The position numbers were made by a program, and so were the translations under genes. Below the pieces are notes generated by a model, which was given only the letters and a program-made list of their open reading frames with translations, had not been told where the DNA came from and ran no database searches. A stretch of 64,000 nucleotides of DNA from an uncultured Acidobacteriota bacterium (GTDB lineage: Bacteria; Acidobacteriota; Blastocatellia; Pyrinomonadales; Pyrinomonadaceae): the NCBI GenBank assembly GCA_937859595.1, contig CALMAH010000017.1, positions 28,988-92,987 on the forward strand. The letters run 5' to 3'. Position 1 is the stretch's first letter, and every line of letters begins with the position of its first letter. Positions 53,195 to 61,946 of this stretch are shown here, in pieces.

Positions 53195-55123
53195 TTATCG
53201 CTTCTGGTAAGGTGCCGCGACCTCGCCGTCGAAAAACCGCCTCTGCCAGATCTCAAAGTTTATCAATGCCCAGAGGCGTTCGTCGTGGTTCTCGCCCCGC
53301 ATATGGCGCTCGGTTATTTCGCGGATGGCGTCTGCGTCAAAGATGCCGCGGGAGAGAGAGCGGTCGGACAAGATGTATTCCTCGACAACATTGTGATAGT
53401 CGCCCCGGAGCCATTTTCCTATCGGGACGGGAAACCCCATTTTGCTCCGCGACAATATCTCGTCCGGCAGAGTGCCTTTCATTGCCTTGCGAAGGACGTA
53501 TTTGGTCGTCGTCCCCCTCAGCTTCATCCGGTTCGGCATAGCGGCGGTAAACTCCATCAGCCTGTGGTCGAGAAAGGGTACCCGGCTTTCTATCGACGCC
53601 GCCATCGACATCTGGTCCTGTTTCATCAACAGTTCGTGTAGATAGGTCTTTGTGTCTGCATAGAGCATCCGGTCGAGCATATCGCCGCGCTCCACGCTGT
53701 TAAATAAACGCGACATCTCGGCATAGGGGTCGAGCGAACCGTTGAGCCTTTCTCTTGTCGCCGGCGAGAGCAGCCGAGACTGCATCGCTCGAGGAAAGAC
53801 GGCAAAATTATCAAAATATGCCGATTCGATATCCGTACCCACCACGAGAAAGCTCTTTTTCAATTTATGCCTTACGGTGGAATCGATGGGCAACGCCGCG
53901 ATACGGTCGGCCACAAAGCGGCGTGCCGCGCCTGGGACAAAACGATCGTAGATATTGCCCAGATGCAGATTTGCCAGCGTCCTTGGGTACCGCCCGTAGC
54001 CCGCCAGGCTCTCGTCGCTGCCCTCGCCCGTCAGCACCACCTTTACGTGCTCTGAGGCGAGCCGCGAGACGAAATAGAGAGCCACGCTTGACGGGTGGGC
54101 TATCGGCTCGTCCTCGTGCCAGACGAGATCTGGTAGGGCCGCAAAGAAATCTTCGGGCGAGACAATAACCTCGTGGTGTTCCGTTCCGAACCGCTCCGCC
54201 ACCAGCCGTGCATATTTTAGTTCGTTTGCCTCGCGCTCGGCGAAGGCGACGGAAAACGTCTTTACAGGGTCTTTTACCAGCCCCGCCATTACGGCGGCTA
54301 TCGCGCTCGAATCGATCCCGCCCGAGAGGAACATCCCGAGCGGTACATCCGACATCAGCCGCAGCTCTACGCTCTGGCGGAACAGTTCTAACCATTGCTC
54401 TATCCATTCGCGGTCCGTACGCCTATCATTTCCATCCCGCTCAAAGGAGATATCCCAATACCGCCTGATCGCGATCTTCCCGTCTCTCCATGTCAGAGTA
54501 TGGCCGGGCGGGAGACGCCTGACACCGGCGAACATCGTCAGATCGCCGGAGGGGGCATGGTTTGCGAGGTAATCTGTCAATACACGGTATTCGAGTTCAG
54601 GTTGGACGGCTCCGGCCTCTATCAGGGCCTTGATCTCAGATGCAAAATAAAGGCTCCCGTCCTCCGCGTGGACATAATAGAGCGGCTTTACGCCGAGCCG
54701 GTCGCGGGCCATAAAAAGCTCGCGCTTCTGCCCGTCCCAGACCGCAAAGGCAAACATCCCCCGCAGGCGTTCTACCGCGTCGGGGCCGTATGCCTCGTAG
54801 GCACGGAGAATGGTCTCTGTGTCAGACGTGGTCCGAAATTCGTGCCCCATCCGCTCGAGCTCGGGCCTAAGCTCCAGATGGTTATAAACCTCGCCGTTAT
54901 AAACTATCACACGCGAACCGTCGCCGCTGAACATCGGCTGCTGGCCGGTTTTGAGGTCCACGATCGAGAGCCGGCGGTGGCCAAGCCCCACTTGGCCGTC
55001 TGTGAAGAGCCCCTCCTCATCAGGCCCTCGATGGCGGAGCACGTCGCGCATGCGCGCCAGTGCCCCGGGGGCGGCCGTCCGCCCCGAAGCGTCAGAAAAA
55101 ATGATGCCGTTAATTCCGCACAT
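53195..55123 (-). CDS. asnB: Glutamine-hydrolysing asparagine synthase family amidotransferase (copy 1)
   Basis: The 642-residue protein has an N-terminal class II glutaminase domain with the catalytic Cys2 (MCGINGIIF), RHRGPDEEG and YNGEVYNHLELR. The C-terminal ATP-pyrophosphatase domain has the P-loop LSGGIDSSAIAAVM and LTGEGSDESLAGYGRY. All key residues are present. In polysaccharide loci such enzymes often amidate sugar carboxylates (uronamides), as WbpS-type proteins do, rather than make asparagine. With algD and a second asnB in the locus, amidation of a uronic acid is plausible. Confidence 0.92.
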   Translation of the reverse strand: MCGINGIIFSDASGRTAAPGALARMRDVLRHRGPDEEGLFTDGQVGLGHRRLSIVDLKTGQQPMFSGDGSRVIVYNGEVYNHLELRPELERMGHEFRTTSDTETILRAYEAYGPDAVERLRGMFAFAVWDGQKRELFMARDRLGVKPLYYVHAEDGSLYFASEIKALIEAGAVQPELEYRVLTDYLANHAPSGDLTMFAGVRRLPPGHTLTWRDGKIAIRRYWDISFERDGNDRRTDREWIEQWLELFRQSVELRLMSDVPLGMFLSGGIDSSAIAAVMAGLVKDPVKTFSVAFAEREANELKYARLVAERFGTEHHEVIVSPEDFFAALPDLVWHEDEPIAHPSSVALYFVSRLASEHVKVVLTGEGSDESLAGYGRYPRTLANLHLGNIYDRFVPGAARRFVADRIAALPIDSTVRHKLKKSFLVVGTDIESAYFDNFAVFPRAMQSRLLSPATRERLNGSLDPYAEMSRLFNSVERGDMLDRMLYADTKTYLHELLMKQDQMSMAASIESRVPFLDHRLMEFTAAMPNRMKLRGTTTKYVLRKAMKGTLPDEILSRSKMGFPVPIGKWLRGDYHNVVEEYILSDRSLSRGIFDADAIREITERHMRGENHDERLWALINFEIWQRRFFDGEVAAPYQKR

Positions 55124-55152
55124 TCGCGTTTTTCCCGTCGCGGCCCGGGCCG

Positions 55153-55539
55153 TCAGACCGGGTTCTGGGCCGCCCGGCCAAAATCGTCCTCAAAACGGAC
55201 TATGTCGTCTTCGCCGAGATAGTCGCCTTGCTGAACCTCGACAAAGATCATCAGCTCGTTGCCCGGGTTCTCCACCCGGTGGGCTGTCCCGACCGGAATA
55301 TCTACCGAATCGCCGGAGCGCTTTATCACCTCTACGCCATCGAGCGTTACCTTTGCGACGCCGCTTACGACAAACCAATGTTCGGCCCGGCGGGCGTGCT
55401 TCTGATAGCTCAGGCGTTTGCCCGGCAAAACCTCGATCCGCTTTACCTTGTAGCCCTCACCCTCGTCAAGCACGGTAAAGCTGCCCCACGGGCGGCGGTC
55501 GTAGGTGGGATGGTTGTCGATCATGTCGGATCCGGCCAT
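55153..55539 (-). CDS. Cupin-type mannose-6-phosphate isomerase-like protein
   Basis: The 128-residue single-domain cupin has the pattern of the C-terminal isomerase domain of type II phosphomannose isomerases: DRRPWGSFTVLDEGEGYKVK, PGKRLSYQKHARRAEHWFVV with the His and Glu metal ligands, and SVDIPVGTAHRVENPG. It would make mannose 6-phosphate, feeding GDP-mannose to AlgD. No GDP-mannose pyrophosphorylase is attached or visible in the window. ATG 55524 is an alternative start. It lies 29 bases upstream of the asparagine synthase gene. Confidence 0.85.
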   Translation of the reverse strand: MAGSDMIDNHPTYDRRPWGSFTVLDEGEGYKVKRIEVLPGKRLSYQKHARRAEHWFVVSGVAKVTLDGVEVIKRSGDSVDIPVGTAHRVENPGNELMIFVEVQQGDYLGEDDIVRFEDDFGRAAQNPV

Positions 55540-55646
55540 TTTTGGTCAGTGCTCCCGGTTGTTAAACACCTATTCTATAAACTTTCCGTGCAAAAATATA
55601 TTGTTTTGAGTCCGATGATACCCTCGGCAGCTCCCCGAACTTCGCT

Positions 55647-57653
55647 TTATCCGGAAATTGAGCGGGGCTTATGGGTGACCCGTGCAACGACCTCTATGCT
55701 GCCCCGGCCGCGCAGCTTGTAAGCAGCGCGGTGGGAAGCCGCCTCGCTGCCATATGCCGGTGAGACCGAGATATTTTCTATTTCCCACCGGCCCGCATCA
55801 AAAACGCCGGTGCCGGTGGCTGCGGCCTCAAGCCTGAGTTCAATTTCGGCGTCGCGTTCGGCTCCCAGATCTACAACGCCGTCGGCTAAAGCGGCCGTGA
55901 TATCCGGTGCAAGGACAAAGTTTACCTCAAAGCTGTGTTCGGCCTCACTTTCAATGCTGTCTACGATCTCAAGCAAATGGTCGCCGCCGAACCGTATCGC
56001 GCGGTTATATCTTACGCCCAGCCGTTCGAAACCGTCGTGGCTGCCGCAAAAGCGGGCCGCGCCGCCATCGGCTTTCCACTCGATTAAACGGGCATTGGCC
56101 TTTGTTTTCCACGAGAACGGCCCATCCGGCCGTGAGGATGAGAGTCCGTCAACCGTCAGGCAGTTATGAGCTGCGGTGCTGCGATAGCGGTCGCGCGCCT
56201 CGGGATCGGCCGTATAGACGTAAGTCCCGGAGTCAATGAATATAGGCCTTCCGTGAACATAAAGCGTAAAGCCGAGCACATCGGCGTGGGCATGGCCGCC
56301 GTTCAAAAACCCGTGCGGGCCGCAGCTTATGAGAATATGGTCGGCGTCGCCGGCCCATGAGGACCTCACCGAAAAGAGGCCGCCGTCCGCAAAGCTCTTT
56401 GACAGGTCGTTCGGCTCTTCTGCCGCGGCCGCCTCATATGCCCTAAACCCGTCCGGCCCTGTTGTCCACAGCAGTTCGGGCCCCGGTTCGCCCGCTGCGT
56501 ATTTCAGATCGCCCCGGCCAAGGAGCGCGGCCCCCAGGGCCAGTGTGCCCCGCATATCGTCCACCGGCCGCGTGTCAAAGGGATATAGCCTGCCTCCGTC
56601 GTCATCGCCAAAGAGCGGTGTCCGGCCGTCCGGCCCGGAAAGGTGTAGCAGATAGTCAAAAAGAGCCGAGAGCCTTTCCTTGTGTGCCGGTTCGGTCTCT
56701 AACCCCTCTCGTTCTCTGAGCAGCAGGAGTTCTGAGTAGATATCAGCTGTATACCGTGCATAGTGGGAGGCCTGTTCACAGTAGCTTCCGTCCTCGCGGA
56801 CATGTGTGGTCAGCCAATGGGCAAGAATGCGATGTCCCGTTTCCCTCCAGCGTGCGGCCTCCGCCCCGCCGTCGAGGAAAGTGCCCAGATAGCAGAGCCC
56901 GAGGGCCTCGCCGGTTAGATGGGTATTCGGGCTGAAATAGGTGGAAAGATATGTCTCAATATGCCGAGCGTTCAAATACAGGAACCGGAGCATCTGTCGG
57001 CGAAGTTCGGCGGTAAATTGAGGAGAGCCATCGAACAGGAACCATGATCGGATCCATGACATCGACCTGAACGCGAGCTCGAGGCTCGAGAGCCAGTTGA
57101 CCCCGATCTTTGGAGGATTTTGTTCGAACCAATCCGCGAGATGGGCCGCGAAAACCTCGGCATACCTTTCATCGCGGGTCAGCAAATAAGCCTGGCCGAG
57201 GGTGACCAGATACTGATGGCGATTGAGCTCCCAGATCACCTTTTTGTCGCCTGTCTCCGCTGCGCTTACCTCGTCTATCTGAGACCAATGACGGCGGGAT
57301 GAGCGTTTGCCCGAAACGGGGTCCAGGTGCCAGTCGGGTAAAGGCCTGCCGAGATCGAGGTCCTTATACCCCATCAGATCGAACCTGCCTGCAAGTATGC
57401 GTTCGGCCCGCTCGACAACGTCGCCGGCGTGGTTCGGCCATCTGTCCTTGAGAGTCGCGACGAAGCTTTCGGGTTCAGCGGCCCATGGCGCGAAAATGTT
57501 TCGGGAAGCCTCGGAACCCCAAAGGCCCGGTGGTGCGGTCGGGACAGCGCCCGGCAGCCCGACACGCTCTGCCTTTGCTCTAAGCAGCTGGCCTGCACGG
57601 GTCAGTACCTCGCGCGGGCCGCGGCCCTTCAGCTTTTTTAGCACGTCTGCCAT
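55647..57653 (-). CDS. Heparinase II/III family polysaccharide lyase
   Basis: The 668-residue protein has an N-terminal alpha-barrel (about 80-350) with NPPKIGVNWLSSLELAFRSM, FSPNTHLTGEALGL (Asn and His) and EQASHYARYTADIYSELL (Tyr). The C-terminal beta-sandwich (about 390-665) has NGGHAHADVLGFTLYVHG, IDSGTYVYTADPEAR and STAAHNCLTVDGLSSS. These are the expected lyase residues. The family cleaves uronic-acid polymers by beta-elimination, which fits AlgD in the locus. There is no signal peptide at this start. The start codon abuts the stop of the upstream glycosyltransferase gene. Confidence 0.9.
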   Translation of the reverse strand: MADVLKKLKGRGPREVLTRAGQLLRAKAERVGLPGAVPTAPPGLWGSEASRNIFAPWAAEPESFVATLKDRWPNHAGDVVERAERILAGRFDLMGYKDLDLGRPLPDWHLDPVSGKRSSRRHWSQIDEVSAAETGDKKVIWELNRHQYLVTLGQAYLLTRDERYAEVFAAHLADWFEQNPPKIGVNWLSSLELAFRSMSWIRSWFLFDGSPQFTAELRRQMLRFLYLNARHIETYLSTYFSPNTHLTGEALGLCYLGTFLDGGAEAARWRETGHRILAHWLTTHVREDGSYCEQASHYARYTADIYSELLLLREREGLETEPAHKERLSALFDYLLHLSGPDGRTPLFGDDDGGRLYPFDTRPVDDMRGTLALGAALLGRGDLKYAAGEPGPELLWTTGPDGFRAYEAAAAEEPNDLSKSFADGGLFSVRSSWAGDADHILISCGPHGFLNGGHAHADVLGFTLYVHGRPIFIDSGTYVYTADPEARDRYRSTAAHNCLTVDGLSSSRPDGPFSWKTKANARLIEWKADGGAARFCGSHDGFERLGVRYNRAIRFGGDHLLEIVDSIESEAEHSFEVNFVLAPDITAALADGVVDLGAERDAEIELRLEAAATGTGVFDAGRWEIENISVSPAYGSEAASHRAAYKLRGRGSIEVVARVTHKPRSISG

Positions 57654-58736
57654 CTATTCAGAGACAAGCGACCGGTAGAGCCCGACCCATTTATCTTGCA
57701 CACCCTCCCAGGAATAACGCTCAACCTCTGTGCGGGCGGCAGCGATCAGTCCATCGGCAAGGCCCGGCACCCGAAACAGCCGTACGGCGTTTTGGGCCAG
57801 CGCCTCGTGTTCATCAAGGCCCGAAAGCAGGCCCGTTCGCTCATTTTCGACGATATAAGGAATGCCCCCGGCGTCGGTAGAGACCACGGGAAGCCCGGCC
57901 GCAAATGCCTCGATGATCGAATTGGGCATATTGTCGATGCTCGAAGTGTTGAGATAGACGTCAGCCTCGTCATAGACCTCGGCCATCTTGTCCGGTTCTA
58001 CGGCACCGCGAAATTCAACGTTCGAGAGTTCAAGCTCCTCCGAAAGCCTGCGAAGCCGCTCCCGCTCTGGCCCGTCGCCTACAACGATAAGCGCGGCTTC
58101 GGGTATTGACTCTTGTATAAGGCGAAACGCCCGGAGCGTACAAGCGACATTGTAGTGAGCCTCAAAATTTCGGTTCGAAAGAAAGACCGGGCGGAGCGGA
58201 CGCCGCTCGCGAAAAGGGAAGCGGTCTGTATCCACAAAATTAAAGATCGCTTCGGCCTCTAGCCCGAAGCGGGCGAAAACGTCCACCAGATATCCCGAAG
58301 GGACCACGATCCGGTCAAACCGCCTTATCGTCGGTACCGCCGAACGCCACCGGTTCAGATGGTCCTCCGCCTCACCGCTCCGGTAGTTCAGTATTGTCGG
58401 TTTACCAAAAAGCCGGGCTGTCGCGAGCGCCGGCAGGGGGCTGATCAGGAATGAAAGGTACGAGGCCGAAAAGATATGGATCACGTCGAAATGCCGTACG
58501 CGACGGAGGAGGTCGAGCAGATATTTTGGCCAGGTGAGCAGGGTGCGGAGATATTTGATCCGCTGAAGAGATGGGGCGAACTGGGGGTTTATCGGCTGAA
58601 GACGGACGTCAAGCTTCGGCAGAGATCCAAGACGGCGGAGGAGCCGCTCTGCCTGGACGGTCTGCCCGCCGACGATGGGGAGTATGGGCGCGACAAGAAG
58701 GACCCTGATCTCTTTCTCTCCTGTTTCTTTCGTCAT
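57654..58736 (-). CDS. Family 4 glycosyltransferase
   Basis: The 360-residue GT-B enzyme has an N-terminal VLLVAPILPIVGGQTVQAERLL-type opening and FDVIHIFSASYLSFLISPLP. The donor domain contains ALIVVGDGPERERLRRLSEE, NVEFRGAVEPDKMAEVYDEA and the EX7E motif NSIIEAFAAGLPVVSTDAGG. The final TAG directly precedes the heparinase ATG with no gap, so the two are translationally coupled. The nucleotide-sugar donor is unknown. Confidence 0.9.
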   Translation of the reverse strand: MTKETGEKEIRVLLVAPILPIVGGQTVQAERLLRRLGSLPKLDVRLQPINPQFAPSLQRIKYLRTLLTWPKYLLDLLRRVRHFDVIHIFSASYLSFLISPLPALATARLFGKPTILNYRSGEAEDHLNRWRSAVPTIRRFDRIVVPSGYLVDVFARFGLEAEAIFNFVDTDRFPFRERRPLRPVFLSNRNFEAHYNVACTLRAFRLIQESIPEAALIVVGDGPERERLRRLSEELELSNVEFRGAVEPDKMAEVYDEADVYLNTSSIDNMPNSIIEAFAAGLPVVSTDAGGIPYIVENERTGLLSGLDEHEALAQNAVRLFRVPGLADGLIAAARTEVERYSWEGVQDKWVGLYRSLVSE

Positions 58737-58788
58737 CGTCCGCTATCCTACTCTCCGCTTATTTACAGGCAACTCTCAGTGCCGGGAT

Positions 58789-59928
58789 CTAGCCACTCGC
58801 GAGGAGGGTGTCGTATAGATTCATGACGGCCCGGAGCTGCGCCTCGGCAGAAAATCGCTCTCTTGCCGCCATTCGCCCGCGTTCGCCCATTTCCCGCGCC
58901 ATCGCATCATCATTGAGAAGCCGGGTTACCGCTTCTGCAAGTGCCTCCGCGTCCTCCGGAGGAACTATATATCCGGTACGTCCGTTTTCGACTGCCTCTC
59001 TTGCACCGCCAACATCGGTTGCTACTACGGGTAGGCCGGCCGCCATATACTCGAGTATCGCATTTGAAAACCCCTCAGACCGCGAACACAGTACGCCGAC
59101 ATCCGAGACCGAAAGCAAGCTGCCGATATCCCATCCCGAACCGATGAACCGGCACCGGCTGCCGATCCCGAGTTCATCTGCAAAGGCGATCAAGCCTTCC
59201 CGAAGTTCGCCCTCACCGGCCAGGATGAACACCGCCTCGGGCCGGGTCTCGGCTGCTTTCTTCGCGGCGCGCAGAAACGATCGATGGTCTTTCACATCGC
59301 TCCGCATATTTGCGACTATGGTGACGAGCTTTGCCCCGGGCGGCAGAGCGGAGGCAAACTGGCCTATCGCTTCCTTACGCCTTTCCACCTCACGGTTTAC
59401 GAACCTTGCCGGATCAAGCCCGTTATAGATCGTTACGATCTTTCGTTCCGGCACGCCGTTCGCGGTAAGAAATCCTTTAACTGCATGGGAATTGGCCACT
59501 ATCCTCTTGGAAAGTCGGAAAGCCTGTCTTTCTGCTGCGAATTGAAAAGTTGTCTTGCTGAGCGTTTCGCGTTTTGACGCTATTCTGGCGCCCAACCGTG
59601 CCGCCGTCGCTCCGAACATCCCGAAGATGTTGGAGTAAAAATCATGGGTATGGACGAGGTCTATCTCATTCTGTTTCAAAAAGCTCCTGAGCCGTAAGGT
59701 CTGTCGCAGAAAATTAAGGTCGTAAAAGCTAGTGAGCGGAAACTCCGGGATGTCCGGCTCCGCCAACCGGTCGATCTCAGATATAAGCGGTCCGCGCCGG
59801 TCGAGGCATGCCACACAGATCTCAAAGGTGCCGTCCCGCCGCAGGTTGCGCGCGAGCCTAACCGCCTGCAGCTCGGAGCCCCCCAGTTCAAAACTGCCTA
59901 TCAACTGCAGGATCCGTTTTTTTCTCAT
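58789..59928 (-). CDS. Family 4 glycosyltransferase
   Basis: The 379-residue GT-B enzyme opens with RKKRILQLIGSFELGGSELQ, a typical GT4 start with a GGSE loop. It contains DLVHTHDFYSNIFGMFG, VTIYNGLDPARF, VFILAGEGELREGLIAFADE and the donor-binding AILEYMAAGLPVVATDVGG. It starts in a 4-base overlap with the stop of the asparagine synthase copy 2 gene and ends 52 bases before the next glycosyltransferase, so it lies in the middle of an operon. Confidence 0.9.
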   Translation of the reverse strand: MRKKRILQLIGSFELGGSELQAVRLARNLRRDGTFEICVACLDRRGPLISEIDRLAEPDIPEFPLTSFYDLNFLRQTLRLRSFLKQNEIDLVHTHDFYSNIFGMFGATAARLGARIASKRETLSKTTFQFAAERQAFRLSKRIVANSHAVKGFLTANGVPERKIVTIYNGLDPARFVNREVERRKEAIGQFASALPPGAKLVTIVANMRSDVKDHRSFLRAAKKAAETRPEAVFILAGEGELREGLIAFADELGIGSRCRFIGSGWDIGSLLSVSDVGVLCSRSEGFSNAILEYMAAGLPVVATDVGGAREAVENGRTGYIVPPEDAEALAEAVTRLLNDDAMAREMGERGRMAARERFSAEAQLRAVMNLYDTLLASG

Positions 59929-61787
59929 CCCGTGTGCCGGTCGCTCTCAAACCGAAGCCAAAGTTCCAATATATAGATGAACCAAAATTGGCGCGGGGCG
60001 GTGCTTCCGGGTTTTACCCCCGCAAATGCGTCTAGTGTCCTCCGCGCGTCTATCAGCCCTTCCCGCTCGAGCCTGCTGTCCGTCATCGCGTCTATAAAAT
60101 CCTGCCTCCATTCCCGCGCAAGCCATCGCTGTGCGGGCACCATAAAGCCCTGTTTCCGCCGGGCCGCCACCCGTTGGCCGATCCGGCGTGCGGCTATGTC
60201 CCGCAGTATCGCCTTGAGCCGCATCCCTTTTAGCCTGATGTCAGGCGAGAGGGCCGAAGCGAAGTTCCAAAGGTCGATGTCGAGAAAAGGGGCCCGTGCC
60301 TCGAGAGCGTGAAACATGGTGGAGCCATCGACCTTGGGAAGATATTCTCCGACGAAACGCGTCTTTAGGTCGTATCGCAGGAAGTCGCCCAAAAGTTGTC
60401 GGCCGCCTCCTATTTCAGAGCCGAGGTTTCGGTGGCCGAGGTCCTGTGGGCAGATCCGTTCGCCGAGCATCTCGTTCTGCATATAAAAGGGTAGGCCGTC
60501 GCGGGCTGCGGCAACGGCCGCGAGGCCACGGGTAACATATCCTGCGAACGAACTGGCCCGTTTTAGGGCGCCCTTTCCCGGCAAGCGGCTTCGCCCGCTG
60601 TCAAAAAGACGAAGTATCGGGTGCGGGGACATCCGGGCTAAGCGGCTCGATACGTGAAAGTGGCGGTGCTCCGGATAGCCCAGAAAGACATCGTCGCCGC
60701 CGTCGCCGGTAAGCAGGACCTTGGCTTCCTTTGAGACCATTTCTGCGATAGAGAGCATCCCGAGAGCCGAAGAAGATGCGAAGGGTTCCGAAAATGCGCT
60801 GATCAGAGAATTGACGTCCGGGAGGCGGTCTTTTGAAAGCGAAAGCACTTCAATGCTGATGCCAAGTCGTGCTGCCGTTCCGGCTGCCGCGGCGGTCTCA
60901 TCATTTTCGTCCTCGGGTGTGCCGACCGTAAAGGCCTTGACCTCGCTCCCGAGTTCGGCAATTGCCCAGCACACAAGGCTTGAGTCTATTCCTCCGCTGA
61001 GTAGTGCGGCAACGGGGACGTCCGCCTGCAGCCGCTTTTCGACCGCCAGGAGAAACAACCTTTCGGTCTCACGAACGGCTTCTGTGAATGTTAGGTCGCT
61101 GCCCTCGTCGGAGACGGGCGGTTCCCAATACCGTCGTCGTTTCAGAGTGCCGGCACTCCACTCCACTATCTCTCCGGCGCCGACCTTTTCGACCGACTTG
61201 TAGATCGAGGACTCATCCGTCAGAAAACCGAATTCAAGATACTCGAGGACCCCTTCGGCCGAAAGTTCCGCAATCGGGATCGCCGCCTTGACCGCCCGGA
61301 CCGAGGAGGCAAAAACGATCGAGTTCTCAAAGGCTGAAAAGGTCAGCGGTTTGACACCAAGGCGGTCGCGAACCATATAAAGGGTTTTGACCCGATCGTC
61401 CCAAATGGCAAATGCGAACATGCCGTCGATCTTGTCTGTCAGCCCTTCTATGCCCCACTCGAGATAGCCGTTTAACAGTACTTCTGTGTCCGTTCTGCTG
61501 GAAAACGCGTAACCCTTTGCTTCGAGTTCTTCGCGAAGGCTTCGGAAATTATAGATCGCTCCGTTAAAGACTATGCCGACCTCGCGTTTGGCGGTCATCA
61601 TTGGCTGGTGGCCGGCCGGTGATACATCGAAGATCGAGAGGCGTCGATGGCCCAAGGTTGCCAGCGGCCAGGATTCGATACCGTGGTCGTCCGGGCCTCG
61701 GCGCCTGAGTTCTGCGGTCATGCGGTACACAAGACGTTCCCTTTTTTCCGCATCTTTCGCACCCGCATATCCGGCAATTCCACACAT
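59925..61787 (-). CDS. asnB: Glutamine-hydrolysing asparagine synthase family amidotransferase (copy 2)
   Basis: The 620-residue paralogue of the enzyme at 53195 has catalytic Cys2 (MCGIAGYAG), RRRGPDDHGIES, FNGAIYNFRSLREEL, P-loop LLSGGIDSSLVCWAI and LLTGDGGDDVFLGYPEH. The start at 61787 is fixed by the need for Cys at position 2; the frame runs open 17 codons further upstream. The sequence differs enough from copy 1 to suggest a different acceptor. It overlaps the downstream glycosyltransferase by 4 bases. Confidence 0.92.
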   Translation of the reverse strand: MCGIAGYAGAKDAEKRERLVYRMTAELRRRGPDDHGIESWPLATLGHRRLSIFDVSPAGHQPMMTAKREVGIVFNGAIYNFRSLREELEAKGYAFSSRTDTEVLLNGYLEWGIEGLTDKIDGMFAFAIWDDRVKTLYMVRDRLGVKPLTFSAFENSIVFASSVRAVKAAIPIAELSAEGVLEYLEFGFLTDESSIYKSVEKVGAGEIVEWSAGTLKRRRYWEPPVSDEGSDLTFTEAVRETERLFLLAVEKRLQADVPVAALLSGGIDSSLVCWAIAELGSEVKAFTVGTPEDENDETAAAAGTAARLGISIEVLSLSKDRLPDVNSLISAFSEPFASSSALGMLSIAEMVSKEAKVLLTGDGGDDVFLGYPEHRHFHVSSRLARMSPHPILRLFDSGRSRLPGKGALKRASSFAGYVTRGLAAVAAARDGLPFYMQNEMLGERICPQDLGHRNLGSEIGGGRQLLGDFLRYDLKTRFVGEYLPKVDGSTMFHALEARAPFLDIDLWNFASALSPDIRLKGMRLKAILRDIAARRIGQRVAARRKQGFMVPAQRWLAREWRQDFIDAMTDSRLEREGLIDARRTLDAFAGVKPGSTAPRQFWFIYILELWLRFESDRHTG

Positions 61788-61946
61788 AAGTCGATATCGA
61801 ACCTCGTTCAAGCCCGAAGTACACGGAGCACTCATCATTTGCGGCCTGCGGACAAGGGCAATGGTGCCCGCTGCGAAGCATGCCTTATTTTCCGGTTCAG
61901 CCTCTAAAGCTGTCTTCCGGAGACCACTGCGGCCCGCAACCCATGG

